DNA of 62,706 nucleotides from Bacteroidaceae bacterium (lineage in GTDB: Bacteria; Bacteroidota; Bacteroidia; Bacteroidales; Bacteroidaceae). The DNA lies in the NCBI GenBank assembly GCA_017525235.1, contig JAFXTC010000013.1:1-62706 (forward strand), given 5' to 3'. Each line of letters begins with the position of its first letter. Position 1 is the stretch's first letter. The translations under genes and the position numbers were made by a program. A model generated the notes under the pieces. It made no database searches and was not told the origin of the DNA. It worked only from the letters and a program-made list of their open reading frames with translations. This document shows positions 16,489-26,941 of the stretch, piece after piece.

Positions 16489-17538
16489 GTGGAATTCAGT
16501 GCAGAAATGATAGCTGGCCTTATAGACGGAACCATTGTAGGTGACCCAAAGGCAACAGTCAATAACTTCGCAAAAATCGAGGAAGGAAAACCTGGATGCA
16601 TCAGTTTCCTTGCAAACGACAAATACGAGCATTACATCTATGAGACAGAAAGTAGTATCGTACTTGTCAACAACAATTTTGAGCCCAGGAAAGAGATAAA
16701 GGCGACACTGATTAAAGTTGCCAACGCCAGAGATGCTGTTGCAAAGTTACTTCAGATATATGAAAGCATGAAGCCTAAACGCAAAGGCATCAGCGAACTG
16801 GCATTCATTGACCCAACCGCAAAAATTGGGAAAGATTGCTACATCGGCCCCTTTGTTGCCATTGCCGAAGGTGTGGAGATTGGAGACGGATGTGTTTTCC
16901 ATCCCCACGTTACAATCGGAAGAAATGCAAAAGTTGGCAACAATACCGAAATCTACAGCAATGCTGTTATATATCACGACTGCAAAGTAGGCAACAACTG
17001 TATCCTGCATGCTGGATGTGTTATTGGAGCAGATGGTTTCGGGTTTGAACCGACAGAAACCGGATATAACAAAATTCCTCAGATAGGTATTGCTGTCATT
17101 GAGGATGATGTTGAGATTGGTGCAAATACCTGTATAGACCGTGCTGTCATGGGCGAGACTATCGTTCACAAAGGCGTGAAACTGGACAATTTAATACAGA
17201 TTGCGCATAATAATGAAATTGGGAGCCACACGGTAATGTCGGCACAAGTTGGTATTGCAGGAAGTACAAAGGTTGGGGAATGGTGTATGTTTGGTGGTCA
17301 AGTGGGCATTGCCGGACATGCCACAATAGCTGACAGGACAATGGTCGGAGCACAAGCAGGCATTCCCAACAACATAAAGAAACCGGGAACAGCCATACAA
17401 GGTTCACCAGCTATAGAGGTAAGAAACTTCTGGAAGTCAAGTGCTTTGTTCAAGAACCTGCCTCAGATATGGGCAGATATGAATGAAATGAAAAAAGAGA
17501 TTAAAGCTCTGAAAGAAGAGCTTGCAGCAAAGAAATAA
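16489..17538 (+). CDS. lpxD: UDP-3-O-acylglucosamine N-acyltransferase
   Basis: This enzyme adds the second acyl chain to UDP-3-O-acyl-GlcN in lipid A synthesis. The 349-aa protein has the N-terminal uridine-binding domain (about 1-100) and a left-handed beta-helix of hexapeptide repeats (about 105-310). It includes the [12 protein letters not shown] stretch with the catalytic His, and a C-terminal helix ([13 protein letters not shown]) of the usual trimeric type. The start codon is GTG at 16489, preceded by ATAGAGG. lpxC-fabZ starts 2 bases after its stop. Confidence 0.95.
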   Translation: MEFSAEMIAGLIDGTIVGDPKATVNNFAKIEEGKPGCISFLANDKYEHYIYETESSIVLVNNNFEPRKEIKATLIKVANARDAVAKLLQIYESMKPKRKGISELAFIDPTAKIGKDCYIGPFVAIAEGVEIGDGCVFHPHVTIGRNAKVGNNTEIYSNAVIYHDCKVGNNCILHAGCVIGADGFGFEPTETGYNKIPQIGIAVIEDDVEIGANTCIDRAVMGETIVHKGVKLDNLIQIAHNNEIGSHTVMSAQVGIAGSTKVGEWCMFGGQVGIAGHATIADRTMVGAQAGIPNNIKKPGTAIQGSPAIEVRNFWKSSALFKNLPQIWADMNEMKKEIKALKEELAAKK

Positions 17539-17540
17539 TC

Positions 17541-18926
17541 ATGTTGAAACAAAAAACATTAAACAATAGCTTTTCCTTAAGCGGAAAAGGACTGCATACA
17601 GGATTAGACCTTACCGTCACATTCTTACCTGCTGCCAAGAATCACGGATATAAAATCCAGCGTGTGGATTTAGAAGGACAGCCTATTTTGGATGCTATTG
17701 CAGAGAACGTAATAGACACCAGAAGAGGAACTGTACTTGGCAAGGGTAACTTCAAATGCAGCACCATTGAACATGCTATGGCTGCATTATATGCCTTAGG
17801 GGTTGATAACGTGTTGATACAAGTTGATGGTCCCGAGTTTCCTATCCTTGATGGCAGCGCAGAGCAATATGTAAAAGAAATTCTACGCGTCGGGACGGTT
17901 GAGCAAGATGCTGAGAAGGACTTTTATTACATCACCAAGAAAATGGAATTCAAGGATGAGGAAACAGGTGCATGCATTACCCTTCTACCCGACGAGGAGT
18001 TCTCCATCACCAGTATGATTTCTTTTAACGGACAATTCCTGAGCAGCCAATTTGCCACACTTGACAATATGGACGACTTCGCCACAGAGATAGCCGCTGC
18101 AAGAACCTTTGTATTTGTAAGGGAGATTGAGCCCTTGCTCATGGCAGGACTTATTAAAGGTGGCGATTTAAACAATGCCATTGTAATATATGAGCAACAA
18201 ACAACCCAGGAGAATCTGGACAAACTTTGCCAACTAACAGGCGCAGAACATCACGATGCTGCCGAATTAGGATATCTACAACACAAAAAACTGGTTTGGG
18301 ACAACGAACCCGCCAGACACAAACTCCTGGATATCATTGGCGACATGGCTTTAATTGGCAAACCTATAAAAGGGCGCATCATAGCAACCAAACCAGGACA
18401 TACCATCAACAACAAGTTTGCCCGCATGATGCGAAAAGAAATCCGCAAACATGAGATACAGGCTCCCAAATACGACCCCAACAAGCCTGCGGTAATGGAT
18501 ACCAATCAGATACGCCAACTCCTCCCACATAGGTTTCCCATGCTGCTTGTCGACAAAGTAATTGACATGAAAAGAGATAGTATCGTCGCTATCAAGAACA
18601 TCACAAGCGATGAGCCTTTCTTTCAAGGGCACTTTCCCACAGAACCTATCATGCCCGGAGTCTTAATCATTGAAGCTATGGCACAGGCAGGGGGAATACT
18701 GGTAATCAACAATCTCGAAAACGGAGCAGACTACAGCACCTATTTTATTAAAATAGACAATGTGAAGTTCAAACAGAAAGTCGTTCCAGGAGACACCTTA
18801 ATATTCAAGGTAGAAACAATGGGACCATTACGTCATAATATCGGAAGCATGCAAGGATATGCTTTCATAGGGGAAAATTGTGTTGCAGAAGCAACCTTTA
18901 CAGCACAAGTCATTAAAAACAAATAA
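17541..18926 (+). CDS. lpxC-fabZ: Bifunctional UDP-3-O-acyl-GlcNAc deacetylase / 3-hydroxyacyl-ACP dehydratase
   Basis: This is a fusion typical of Bacteroidota. Residues 1 to about 300 are LpxC, the zinc deacetylase that commits to lipid A, with the zinc-site motifs CSTIEHAMAAL and HKLLDIIGDMAL. Residues about 315-461 are FabZ, the dehydratase of fatty-acid elongation, with LLPHRFPMLLVDKV and GHFPTEPIMPGVLIIEAMAQ, which contain the catalytic His and Glu. Joining them couples acyl-chain supply with lipid A synthesis. The gene is tightly spaced between lpxD (2 bases) and lpxA (7 bases). Confidence 0.96.
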   Translation: MLKQKTLNNSFSLSGKGLHTGLDLTVTFLPAAKNHGYKIQRVDLEGQPILDAIAENVIDTRRGTVLGKGNFKCSTIEHAMAALYALGVDNVLIQVDGPEFPILDGSAEQYVKEILRVGTVEQDAEKDFYYITKKMEFKDEETGACITLLPDEEFSITSMISFNGQFLSSQFATLDNMDDFATEIAAARTFVFVREIEPLLMAGLIKGGDLNNAIVIYEQQTTQENLDKLCQLTGAEHHDAAELGYLQHKKLVWDNEPARHKLLDIIGDMALIGKPIKGRIIATKPGHTINNKFARMMRKEIRKHEIQAPKYDPNKPAVMDTNQIRQLLPHRFPMLLVDKVIDMKRDSIVAIKNITSDEPFFQGHFPTEPIMPGVLIIEAMAQAGGILVINNLENGADYSTYFIKIDNVKFKQKVVPGDTLIFKVETMGPLRHNIGSMQGYAFIGENCVAEATFTAQVIKNK

Positions 18927-18933
18927 ATAGCAT

Positions 18934-19707
18934 ATGAGCAAGATTAGTCCTCTAGCATATATCCACCCTGAAGCCATTATCGGAGAAAACTGTGAAATTG
19001 GCGCGTTCTGCTACATAGACAAAGGTGTAGTCATTGGAGACAATAACACACTTATGAACAGTGTTACCATATTATATGGTGCACGCATAGGTAACGGTAA
19101 CATCTTCTTCCCAGGAGCAGTAATCAGCGCCATTCCGCAGGACCTGAAATTCCGAGGCGAAGAAACAACAGCCGAAATCGGGGACAACAACAAGATTCGT
19201 GAAAATGTGACCATCAACAGAGGAACGGCAGCTAAAGGAAAGACAATTGTTGGCAACAACAACCTGTTAATGGAAGGTGCCCATGTTGCACATGACGCAA
19301 ACGTAGGAAACGAATGCATCATTGGCAACAGCACAAAACTTGCAGGTGAGATAGTTATAGACGACTATGCCATCCTAAGTGCAGGTGTTTTAATGCATCA
19401 GTTTTGCAGAGTAGGAAGCTATACGATGGTTGGAGGCGGCACAAGGTTCAGCCAAAATGTATTACCTTTTAGCCTGTGCGCAAGAGACCCTGCATCTTTT
19501 TGTGGTTTAAACACCATAGGACTTCGAAGAAGAAATTTTGACAGAGAAATCATCGACAACATTCACATGGCCTACCAAATTATCCTACAAGGAACAGGTA
19601 AGCTAAATGATTTGTTGGCACGCGTTGAGGAAGAAATACCAATGTCGGAAGAAATCCGGTATATTATTGATTTTATCAAATCCAGTAATCGTGGATTTAT
19701 CAGATAG
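18934..19707 (+). CDS. lpxA: UDP-N-acetylglucosamine O-acyltransferase
   Basis: This is the first acyltransferase of lipid A synthesis, using 3-hydroxyacyl-ACP. The 257-aa length fits. Hexapeptide repeats fill residues 1 to about 185. GAHVAHDANVGNECIIG carries the expected catalytic His, HQFCRVG lies near the substrate site, and a helical tail follows. It comes after the lpxC-fabZ fusion, which supplies the deacetylase and the acyl donor branch, so the lipid A genes form one cluster. Confidence 0.95.
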   Translation: MSKISPLAYIHPEAIIGENCEIGAFCYIDKGVVIGDNNTLMNSVTILYGARIGNGNIFFPGAVISAIPQDLKFRGEETTAEIGDNNKIRENVTINRGTAAKGKTIVGNNNLLMEGAHVAHDANVGNECIIGNSTKLAGEIVIDDYAILSAGVLMHQFCRVGSYTMVGGGTRFSQNVLPFSLCARDPASFCGLNTIGLRRRNFDREIIDNIHMAYQIILQGTGKLNDLLARVEEEIPMSEEIRYIIDFIKSSNRGFIR

Positions 19708-19721
19708 CAACAGACATTACC

Positions 19722-20255
19722 ATGACATTCAGAATAACAATATTCAGCCAGGAAGTGGAAGATTTTGTGATGGAAGCAAAAATTGATGCCGAGGCAAAAT
19801 TTTCAGAGCTCCACAATCTCATATTAAAAACCTGTAACTATCAGGACATGAATCGACACGGATTCCTTATCTGTGATGACGAATGGCGTGTACGAGAACA
19901 CATTCGACAAACCATTATTAAAGACGTTGGTTCGGAAGAGGACATCAACCTTATGCAACAATGTTCTTTGCGCGACTTTCTCGAAGAAGAAGGACAGCGA
20001 ATAGCATACATCTTTGATCCCGAAGGAAAAAGATTCCTTCTAATGGAAATCAGTGAAATATTATTCGGACAGCCAGAGAAAGAAGGAAGAATAAGCAGAA
20101 TGCATGGCACGCCACCCATACAGTTCATAAAAGATGATTCCTCCCCACAAATCACACTGGATTCCACAGAAGAAGAAACGGAGGAAGACTTCTATGGAGA
20201 CGACGGCTTCGAAGATGAAGAACTAGATATGGAAGGCTTTGAAATTGACGAATGA
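19722..20255 (+). CDS. Plasmid pRiA4b ORF-3-like protein
   Basis: The 177-aa protein begins [20 protein letters not shown] and continues with [23 protein letters not shown] and [20 protein letters not shown]. This is the pattern of the pRiA4b ORF-3 family, also found in IS1096 passenger proteins. The tail (from about residue 140) is highly acidic. No function is established for chromosomal members. It lies 14 bases after lpxA, and its stop overlaps the miaA start by 4 bases (ATGA), so it is part of this housekeeping operon and not a mobile insertion. Confidence 0.75.
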   Translation: MTFRITIFSQEVEDFVMEAKIDAEAKFSELHNLILKTCNYQDMNRHGFLICDDEWRVREHIRQTIIKDVGSEEDINLMQQCSLRDFLEEEGQRIAYIFDPEGKRFLLMEISEILFGQPEKEGRISRMHGTPPIQFIKDDSSPQITLDSTEEETEEDFYGDDGFEDEELDMEGFEIDE

Positions 20256-21154
20256 AACTCTTTGTACTCTTAGGTCCGACAGCAGTAGGAAAGACAGCCC
20301 TTTCACTTAAAATTGCCAAATTATTGGGCAGTCCCATCATCAACTGCGACAGTCGCCAGATTTACAAAGACATGAATATTGGAACAGCTGCACCAACAAA
20401 AAAGCAACTCGACGAAGTCAAGCATTATTTTGTAAATATTTTAGAACTTCAAGAATACTATAGCGCAGCTCAATATGAGACAGATGTCATCCAACTTATA
20501 AACCAACTTCAGCTATCACACAAGAACCTGCTTCTTTCTGGTGGAAGTATGATGTATATAGATGCCGTTTGCAATGGCATTGATGACATTCCCAGCGTTG
20601 ATGCAGAGATTCGGGAAAATCTAAAAAAACGGCTACAGACCGAAGGACTGGAACCGCTAAGAAATGAACTTCGTCTGCTTGATCCAGAATATTACAACGT
20701 AGTAGACCTTAAAAATCCAAAAAGGATTGTCCATGCACTTGAAATATGCTATACTTCAGGCAAACCCTATTCCGCCTTTCGCATAAAACAAAAGAAAGAA
20801 AGACCTTTTCAAATAATAAAAATAGGCCTGAGAAGAGAAAGGAAAGACCTTTTCGACAGAATTAACACACGAGTAGACACAATGATGAAAGAAGGGTTGC
20901 TTGAAGAAGCCAGAAGCCTCTACCCTTATCGCCACTTAAACGCATTAAACACCGTAGGATACAAGGAACTTTTCAAATACATTGAAGGAACATGGGATTT
21001 AGATTTTGCAATCGAGAAAATCAAAAAGAACACCAGAGATTATGCAAAAAAACAGATGACATGGTTTTTGCATGACAAAGACATTTGCTGGTTCGCACCA
21101 AACGAAGAAGAAATCACAAACTTCATTGAAAAGAATATTAAATCGATACGATGA
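20252..21154 (+). CDS. miaA: tRNA dimethylallyltransferase
   Basis: This enzyme transfers a dimethylallyl group to A37 of tRNAs reading UNN codons. The 300-aa protein has Walker [12 protein letters not shown] (about residues 8-18), the [14 protein letters not shown] motif (about 34-47), HYFVNIL and [10 protein letters not shown]. Its start overlaps the preceding stop and its stop overlaps the PBP1A start, both by 4 bases, which indicates translational coupling. Confidence 0.95.
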   Translation: MKLFVLLGPTAVGKTALSLKIAKLLGSPIINCDSRQIYKDMNIGTAAPTKKQLDEVKHYFVNILELQEYYSAAQYETDVIQLINQLQLSHKNLLLSGGSMMYIDAVCNGIDDIPSVDAEIRENLKKRLQTEGLEPLRNELRLLDPEYYNVVDLKNPKRIVHALEICYTSGKPYSAFRIKQKKERPFQIIKIGLRRERKDLFDRINTRVDTMMKEGLLEEARSLYPYRHLNALNTVGYKELFKYIEGTWDLDFAIEKIKKNTRDYAKKQMTWFLHDKDICWFAPNEEEITNFIEKNIKSIR

Positions 21155-23550
21155 AACTCAATACTATTTGGAACAAATCCATTAGAAGAATATACGCAGG
21201 TCCTTGGTATAAAAAAACTGTCGTTTGGATCTGCACACTTTTTCTCTCAGTTGTTTTCCTGTTTGTTGCAGTAGATTGCAATCTGTTTTATCTTTTTGGG
21301 AGTACGCCCAGCTTCACCGACATTAAGAACCCCACTGTCAGTGAAGCATCAGAAGTATACAGCGCTGACGGACAATTGATAGGAAGATATTACAACGAGG
21401 ACAGAACACCTGTTGAATACAAAAACATATCTCCCATTTTAATACGAACCTTGGTAGACACCGAAGATGAAAGATTCTATCATCACCATGGCATTGACTT
21501 CAAAGGGTTGTTTTCCGCAATCAAGGACATCTTTTCCGGCCATGCCCGTGGAGCCAGCACAATAACACAACAGCTAGCCAAAAACATGTTTCGTGTACGC
21601 ACCAAGCAACGCGCAGGTCTCTTGGGGAAAATCCCAGGAATCAGAATACTGATAATGAAGGCCAAAGAATGGATAGTTGCCACAAAGCTGGAGATTATTT
21701 TCAACAAAGAACAAATCTTAACAATGTATCTCAACACAGTTGATTTCGGATACAATTCCTTTGGCATCAAAACAGCTTCAGCAAGATATTTCAACACCAC
21801 ACCAGATCGTCTTTCGTACGAACAAGCCGCCATATTAGTAGGCCTTCTGAAAGGAACCAGCATATACAATCCCAGAACAAATCCGGACAAAAGCCTTGAT
21901 AGACGTAACACGGTGCTTGACGTTGTTTATAACCATAACCACATAATCATAAACGGTAACATAGCCAATCTAGAGCAATTAGACTCATTGAAGTCAATTC
22001 CAATAGAATTAACACAAAAAAATAGCGAAAAGTCTGTAAATGATTTTGCACCATACTTCCGAGACGAACTTGTCGAATACCTTGATATGCTATGCGAAAT
22101 AGGAGAAGTGCCCAACCATGATGCCGCAAACAAATTAGACCTTTATTCTGACGGGTTAAAGATTTACACCACGTTGGACACTCGATTACAAAAATATGCA
22201 GAAGAAGCCGTAAAAAAGAAAATGCAGTCACTCCAAAGCCAATTCTATGCACATTGGGGAAACACTGCACCATGGCAAGACAGCAAACACAGAGAAATAC
22301 CTGATTTTATTGAAAATATCGCACAGAAAACAACGGCATACAAATGGCTGAAGAAGAAATTCCCCAACAATCCAGACTCCGTAGAGTATTACATGAACCT
22401 TCCTCATTCTGTAAAGATTTTTACACATGAGGGGCCCGTCGTCAAAGACATAAGTACAATGGACTCCATACGTTATATGGTCAGATTCATGCATTGTGGA
22501 TTTATTGCCATGGAGCCTGACACAAGGGAGGTCAAGGCGTGGGTCGGCAACATTGACTACGACACATGGAATTTCGACAATGTAACAGCCAAACATCAGC
22601 CGGGCTCCACCTTTAAACTATTTGTATACACGGAAGCAATGAACCAAGGTCTTTCGCCCTGCAGCAGAAGAATGGACACCAGAATAGAATACAAAGAGCC
22701 TGGAGAAGAAAAAGCGTGGATACCTCATAATGCCACCGGAACATATTCGGACTCAGAGATGACCCTAAAAAGGGCTTTTGCAAGTAGCATTAATAGCGTT
22801 GCCGTTTCAGTGGGACTTGAAATTGGTGTACAGAACATCATCAAAACAGCGTATGACATGGGCATCAAAACACCATTAGAAGAGACCAAATCCATATGCC
22901 TGGGAAGTAGCGTAGTTGACTTGCTGGAGCTAACAAACAGTTATTGCACCGTTGTTAATGACGGGAGATATAACATACCCATAATGATTTCACGAATTGA
23001 AGACAGAGACGGGAATGTTATTTACAAAGCCAAGAAAAACGAAACACAAGCCATCCCGTACAAATCAGCATACCTTATGCAAATAATGCTCCGAGCTGGG
23101 CTTCATGGCACCTCTGCCCCAATGTGGGAATACATCGGAGGCCTTACCCAGTCAACAGACTTTGGAGGAAAAACCGGAACCAGCAATAACCATGCAGATG
23201 CCTGGTACATAGGTGTTACGCCAAAATTGGTAGGGGGCGTATGGGTAGGAGGAGAATTCCCTTGCATACATTTTAGAACCGGAGCTCTCGGACAAGGGGG
23301 AAAAGCTGCCCTACCTATATTCGGAGATTTTATAAAAAAAGTACTGCACGACAACAGGTTCAGCAAATACAAAGCCAAGTTTGCTGAACCAAAAGACATT
23401 GATCCGTCCTTATGGTCATGCAGCGATTATGTCGACACACAAGACAGCACATCTGAAGAAGATGAAGAATCTTTTGATTACTTTGAAAACAACACCTCCT
23501 CAAACAGTAATTTTGAGACAGAAACAGAGGTCTCAGTGGGAGAAGAATAA
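21151..23550 (+). CDS. mrcA: Penicillin-binding protein 1A (bifunctional transglycosylase/transpeptidase)
   Basis: This is an inner-membrane peptidoglycan synthase. The 799-aa protein has one N-terminal membrane segment (about residues 24-45). A GT51 transglycosylase domain follows, with [27 protein letters not shown] and [10 protein letters not shown]. The transpeptidase domain has the three active-site motifs: GSTFKLF with the acylated Ser, SSINS and KTGTS. The C-terminus is acidic and of low complexity. It overlaps miaA by 4 bases and ends the forward series that began at purM. Confidence 0.95.
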   Translation: MKLNTIWNKSIRRIYAGPWYKKTVVWICTLFLSVVFLFVAVDCNLFYLFGSTPSFTDIKNPTVSEASEVYSADGQLIGRYYNEDRTPVEYKNISPILIRTLVDTEDERFYHHHGIDFKGLFSAIKDIFSGHARGASTITQQLAKNMFRVRTKQRAGLLGKIPGIRILIMKAKEWIVATKLEIIFNKEQILTMYLNTVDFGYNSFGIKTASARYFNTTPDRLSYEQAAILVGLLKGTSIYNPRTNPDKSLDRRNTVLDVVYNHNHIIINGNIANLEQLDSLKSIPIELTQKNSEKSVNDFAPYFRDELVEYLDMLCEIGEVPNHDAANKLDLYSDGLKIYTTLDTRLQKYAEEAVKKKMQSLQSQFYAHWGNTAPWQDSKHREIPDFIENIAQKTTAYKWLKKKFPNNPDSVEYYMNLPHSVKIFTHEGPVVKDISTMDSIRYMVRFMHCGFIAMEPDTREVKAWVGNIDYDTWNFDNVTAKHQPGSTFKLFVYTEAMNQGLSPCSRRMDTRIEYKEPGEEKAWIPHNATGTYSDSEMTLKRAFASSINSVAVSVGLEIGVQNIIKTAYDMGIKTPLEETKSICLGSSVVDLLELTNSYCTVVNDGRYNIPIMISRIEDRDGNVIYKAKKNETQAIPYKSAYLMQIMLRAGLHGTSAPMWEYIGGLTQSTDFGGKTGTSNNHADAWYIGVTPKLVGGVWVGGEFPCIHFRTGALGQGGKAALPIFGDFIKKVLHDNRFSKYKAKFAEPKDIDPSLWSCSDYVDTQDSTSEEDEESFDYFENNTSSNSNFETETEVSVGEE

Positions 23551-23633
23551 CAGAGAACGTTGCAATTTGTTAATTTGTCTTAAATTTAGGCATGAAAAGA
23601 GGCTTCCCTTATGGGAGGTTCAGTAAAAAAACG

Positions 23634-23642
23634 TAAATTTGC
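23634..23642 (+). promoter_or_regulatory. -7 box of the fasciclin-Sus operon
   Basis: TAAATTTGC lies 75 bases before the first ATG at 23717. The -33 region has GTTCAG at about the right place but no TTTG, so an activator may be required. The rest of the 166-base gap is A+T-rich with no further signal. Confidence 0.5.
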
Positions 23643-23716
23643 TCTGTTAAGCACATAAATTGTGCAAAAAAGTGATTAAGAAACATAAATAATTTAAACT
23701 AAAATAACACTAGAAA

Positions 23717-26700
23717 ATGCGTATGACAAACCGTTTAAGCAAATGGAGAAGGCAATCATCCCGTATGATTTGTCTAATGGCAGCTTGCGGGCTGATGTAT
23801 GCTTGTAAAGACGAGTTTCTTTTGGATGACCAGAAACCCGGCTGGTTAAACACAAGCATCTACGAAAGCCTCCAAAAGTCTGGCAATTTCACCACGTATT
23901 TGAGATTGCTTGGCGACTCCTCTATTTATTACATGGGAGAGAAAAAAGATCCCGAATTAGGGTGGCCTCTCGAGAAGATGCTAAGAAAAACCGGTTCAAA
24001 GACCGTGTTTGTTGCTGATGATGATGCATGGAAAGCATTCTTTGAGAAGAACAAAACGTTACCCGAAGGTAATCCCTGGCACAATGCCACATGTTACGAG
24101 AACCTGAGTGTAGCACAGAAAAGACTGATGATCCACACCAGTATGCTCAACAACGCTATCGTGATGGAGAATCTGGCCAGTAGTGAAGCAAGTGGAGATA
24201 ACTCCCCTGTTCGCGGCGAGTACATGCGTCGTTTCACCGATGTTAAGGCAACCGACACGGTCACCCACATAGCACCAGAAGATTTACCTTACACCTATAG
24301 CCCTGTTGACAAAGACTATTGGGAAAAATTCCGCGAAAACGGGAAGGGTATTTATCTGGTTACCGACTCCAGCCTTTCCATGATGCTCCATTTTACCCAG
24401 GAGCACATGTCAAGGAACAACATCGACAGTGATATCGACTTCCCCAAATTCATGGGACGTGAGCGCATCACTAGCGATGTACATATCTATGACGCACACC
24501 TTGACAGTACGGATATCGTATGCCAGAATGGATATGTTAACCTGACAGAAAAACCTTTATGTCCATTACCAAGTATGGCAGAAGTTATACGCACCAACGG
24601 ACGCACCAAGATATTCAGTCATATACTTGATCGTTACAGTGCACCATTCTATAACAGAAGCCTAACCATAAACTATCAGGTTTTGCATCCCGAGTTCACT
24701 GATTCTATTTACACCAAACGCTATTTTTCAGATAATAGCGCAGGAGGCAACGCATTGAATTATGAGCAAGGTAACGGTGATTATTATGTAAGGTATTACC
24801 CCTGGAAATATAACCCAATACCAGAATCTCTTAAAGACTATGCAGGTGCTGGAGACGTTAGTCTGAAGTACGACCCTGCATGGAACGAATATTACGAGGA
24901 TCCCCAGCACCCCGAGAATCGCGAGAAAGACATGGCCGCCATGTTCGTTCCCAACGACTCCACCATGTGGGACTACTTTACAAGGTCCGGTGGTATGCAG
25001 TTAATTAAAACATATTATGTACGCGAGGGAACAGAATATGAGATTCCCTACACGACGCCTGCCGAGGGCGATTACGATGCGTTGTACAGGCAGATTGACT
25101 GTATTCCTCTAACACACTTACAGAGAATTATCAATTTGATTATGAGAACATCATTCGTTGCTTCCGTACCCACTAAGATGACTAAGCAAAAGGATGATGC
25201 AATGGAGCAGCTGTTCTATCCCGAAGATATCGACATGATTGAAACCTGCTCACTGGCCAGCAATGGTGCCGTATATATTATGAAGCAAATGTACGGTCCC
25301 GCTGACTTTACCGCGGTTACCGCTCCAGCTTTCATTAGTACTACCAATAAGATTATGAACTGGGCTATTTATGATAAGGACAACATGGGCTTGAATTACT
25401 ATGCATACCTTAAAGCTATGCAGAGCCGATTCACCTTCTTCATGCCCAGCGATGCAGGTCTTAAATTTTATTATGACCCCACTAGTATGAAGAGCCGTAC
25501 ACCTCGTTGTATTGAACTGAGCCACAAACCCGGACAATCAAGCCAAGTTCAGGTTACAGGAAAATGTTACAACTATTATAGTCCTTACAACCAGAAAGAT
25601 GGACCGATAGGTACTAAAGGTAAAGCACTTCAAGGTTCAAATGCCAATATTACTTCTGAGGACATTATTAACCGTTTGAAGGACGTTTTGGAGAGTCATA
25701 CCATTGTACATGACGGAACAAACCCAATCGACGGTGAGGATGAATACTTCCTTTCTAAGAACGGCAATGCTATTAAGGTTGTCCGTGATGCTGATAACAA
25801 CATCATAGCTGCCAAGGGTGGTTTCCAGATTGAGAACGAACGTCAGGGTGTCGTCAGCGATTCTACCTTATTTAAAGGTATCAAACGTTGTGAGGTTACT
25901 GCTCCCTTCCCCAATTTGAAGAATGGATCTACCTACGTATTGGATTCTCCTCTGGTGCCGACATACCGAAGCGTATGGAGTATCTTTACCAATGATATGC
26001 AAGATACACAGTACAGTCCTAACGGCACAGAAGCTACCAATCCTGATGAATGGGAAAATAATCCCTACAGGGCTTTCTATGAACTCTGTGCAGAAACCAA
26101 TGACACTTTAATCAGGGGGTGCGGTTTGGTTAATGACAATTTAGGCATCAACGATAAAAATGCAGCTATGAAGAAGTTTATTGTATTCACCAACGACTTT
26201 GGCCTTGACTACAACATACAGTTCTTCAACAACTATCGTTATACCATTTTCGTTCCAACAAACGAAGCAATTCAGAAGGCTATCGATAATGGTCTGCCTA
26301 CTTGGGAATTGATACGCCAAGACTATCGTGCCCATTGTAAGCACGAATTGGATCCTGTAACCGGTGAGTGGGCAAAAGATACTGATGGTAATTACACCTA
26401 TTCTGATTCTTTGGAAACTTATGAAGACAGCGTACGTATTGCAGCCAAGATTACCTATCTTACCAACTTCATTCGCTATCATTTTGCCGACAACTCTGTA
26501 TTCGCCGACAAATCAGAGATTACGGATGCTGACGGAGAGATGGTTACTTCAAGTTACGACCATGAGACAGGTTTGTTCTGCAAAATTCATATAGACCGAA
26601 TCAAACAAGGTGATGGTGCTATCCTACGTGTATGCGATGATGTGACCTTTAAGAATGACAAGAGCAACAAGATGCCTACAGTTGGTGAAAAGAACGTTCT

Positions 26701-26929
26701 TGCACGTGATATATCATGTAGTAGCTCTAAAGACAAGAAAGCCAAGAGCCCTCGTGGCCAAGCTATGGCAGACATCATCCTCGACGCCTCAAGTGCCGCT
26801 GTTATTCATCAGATTGACGGTGTACTTAATCACACCGCGTTGGTTAACGGTCGCCATGACAGCACATGGAATACAACGGCAGATGCCAGAAGATATTTAA
26901 AGAGATACGCCATTGTAGCAAACAAATAA
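23717..26929 (+). CDS. Large fasciclin-domain surface lipoprotein (1070 aa)
   Basis: The N-terminus MRMTNRLSKWRRQSSRMICL leads to a lipobox with Cys30 (LMYACKDEF), predicting a lipoprotein. FAS1-type strands recur: TVFVADDDAWKAFF (about residue 95), AMFVPNDSTMWDYF (about 410), FFMPSDAGLKFYY (about 575) and TIFVPTNEAIQKA (about 845), suggesting about four divergent fasciclin domains. Such domains mediate adhesion or protein binding. No enzymatic motif is seen. It is the first gene of a six-gene operon, with the SusC-like gene starting 13 bases later. A role as an outer surface component of a SusC/D complex is inferred. Confidence 0.8.
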   Translation: MRMTNRLSKWRRQSSRMICLMAACGLMYACKDEFLLDDQKPGWLNTSIYESLQKSGNFTTYLRLLGDSSIYYMGEKKDPELGWPLEKMLRKTGSKTVFVADDDAWKAFFEKNKTLPEGNPWHNATCYENLSVAQKRLMIHTSMLNNAIVMENLASSEASGDNSPVRGEYMRRFTDVKATDTVTHIAPEDLPYTYSPVDKDYWEKFRENGKGIYLVTDSSLSMMLHFTQEHMSRNNIDSDIDFPKFMGRERITSDVHIYDAHLDSTDIVCQNGYVNLTEKPLCPLPSMAEVIRTNGRTKIFSHILDRYSAPFYNRSLTINYQVLHPEFTDSIYTKRYFSDNSAGGNALNYEQGNGDYYVRYYPWKYNPIPESLKDYAGAGDVSLKYDPAWNEYYEDPQHPENREKDMAAMFVPNDSTMWDYFTRSGGMQLIKTYYVREGTEYEIPYTTPAEGDYDALYRQIDCIPLTHLQRIINLIMRTSFVASVPTKMTKQKDDAMEQLFYPEDIDMIETCSLASNGAVYIMKQMYGPADFTAVTAPAFISTTNKIMNWAIYDKDNMGLNYYAYLKAMQSRFTFFMPSDAGLKFYYDPTSMKSRTPRCIELSHKPGQSSQVQVTGKCYNYYSPYNQKDGPIGTKGKALQGSNANITSEDIINRLKDVLESHTIVHDGTNPIDGEDEYFLSKNGNAIKVVRDADNNIIAAKGGFQIENERQGVVSDSTLFKGIKRCEVTAPFPNLKNGSTYVLDSPLVPTYRSVWSIFTNDMQDTQYSPNGTEATNPDEWENNPYRAFYELCAETNDTLIRGCGLVNDNLGINDKNAAMKKFIVFTNDFGLDYNIQFFNNYRYTIFVPTNEAIQKAIDNGLPTWELIRQDYRAHCKHELDPVTGEWAKDTDGNYTYSDSLETYEDSVRIAAKITYLTNFIRYHFADNSVFADKSEITDADGEMVTSSYDHETGLFCKIHIDRIKQGDGAILRVCDDVTFKNDKSNKMPTVGEKNVLARDISCSSSKDKKAKSPRGQAMADIILDASSAAVIHQIDGVLNHTALVNGRHDSTWNTTADARRYLKRYAIVANK

Positions 26930-26941
26930 TTTACTATCACT

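Noticed and set aside
19722-20255. Insertion sequence inside the lipid A operon
   Set aside because: Only the pRiA4b ORF-3-like gene is present, with tight operon spacing and no inverted repeats or transposase.
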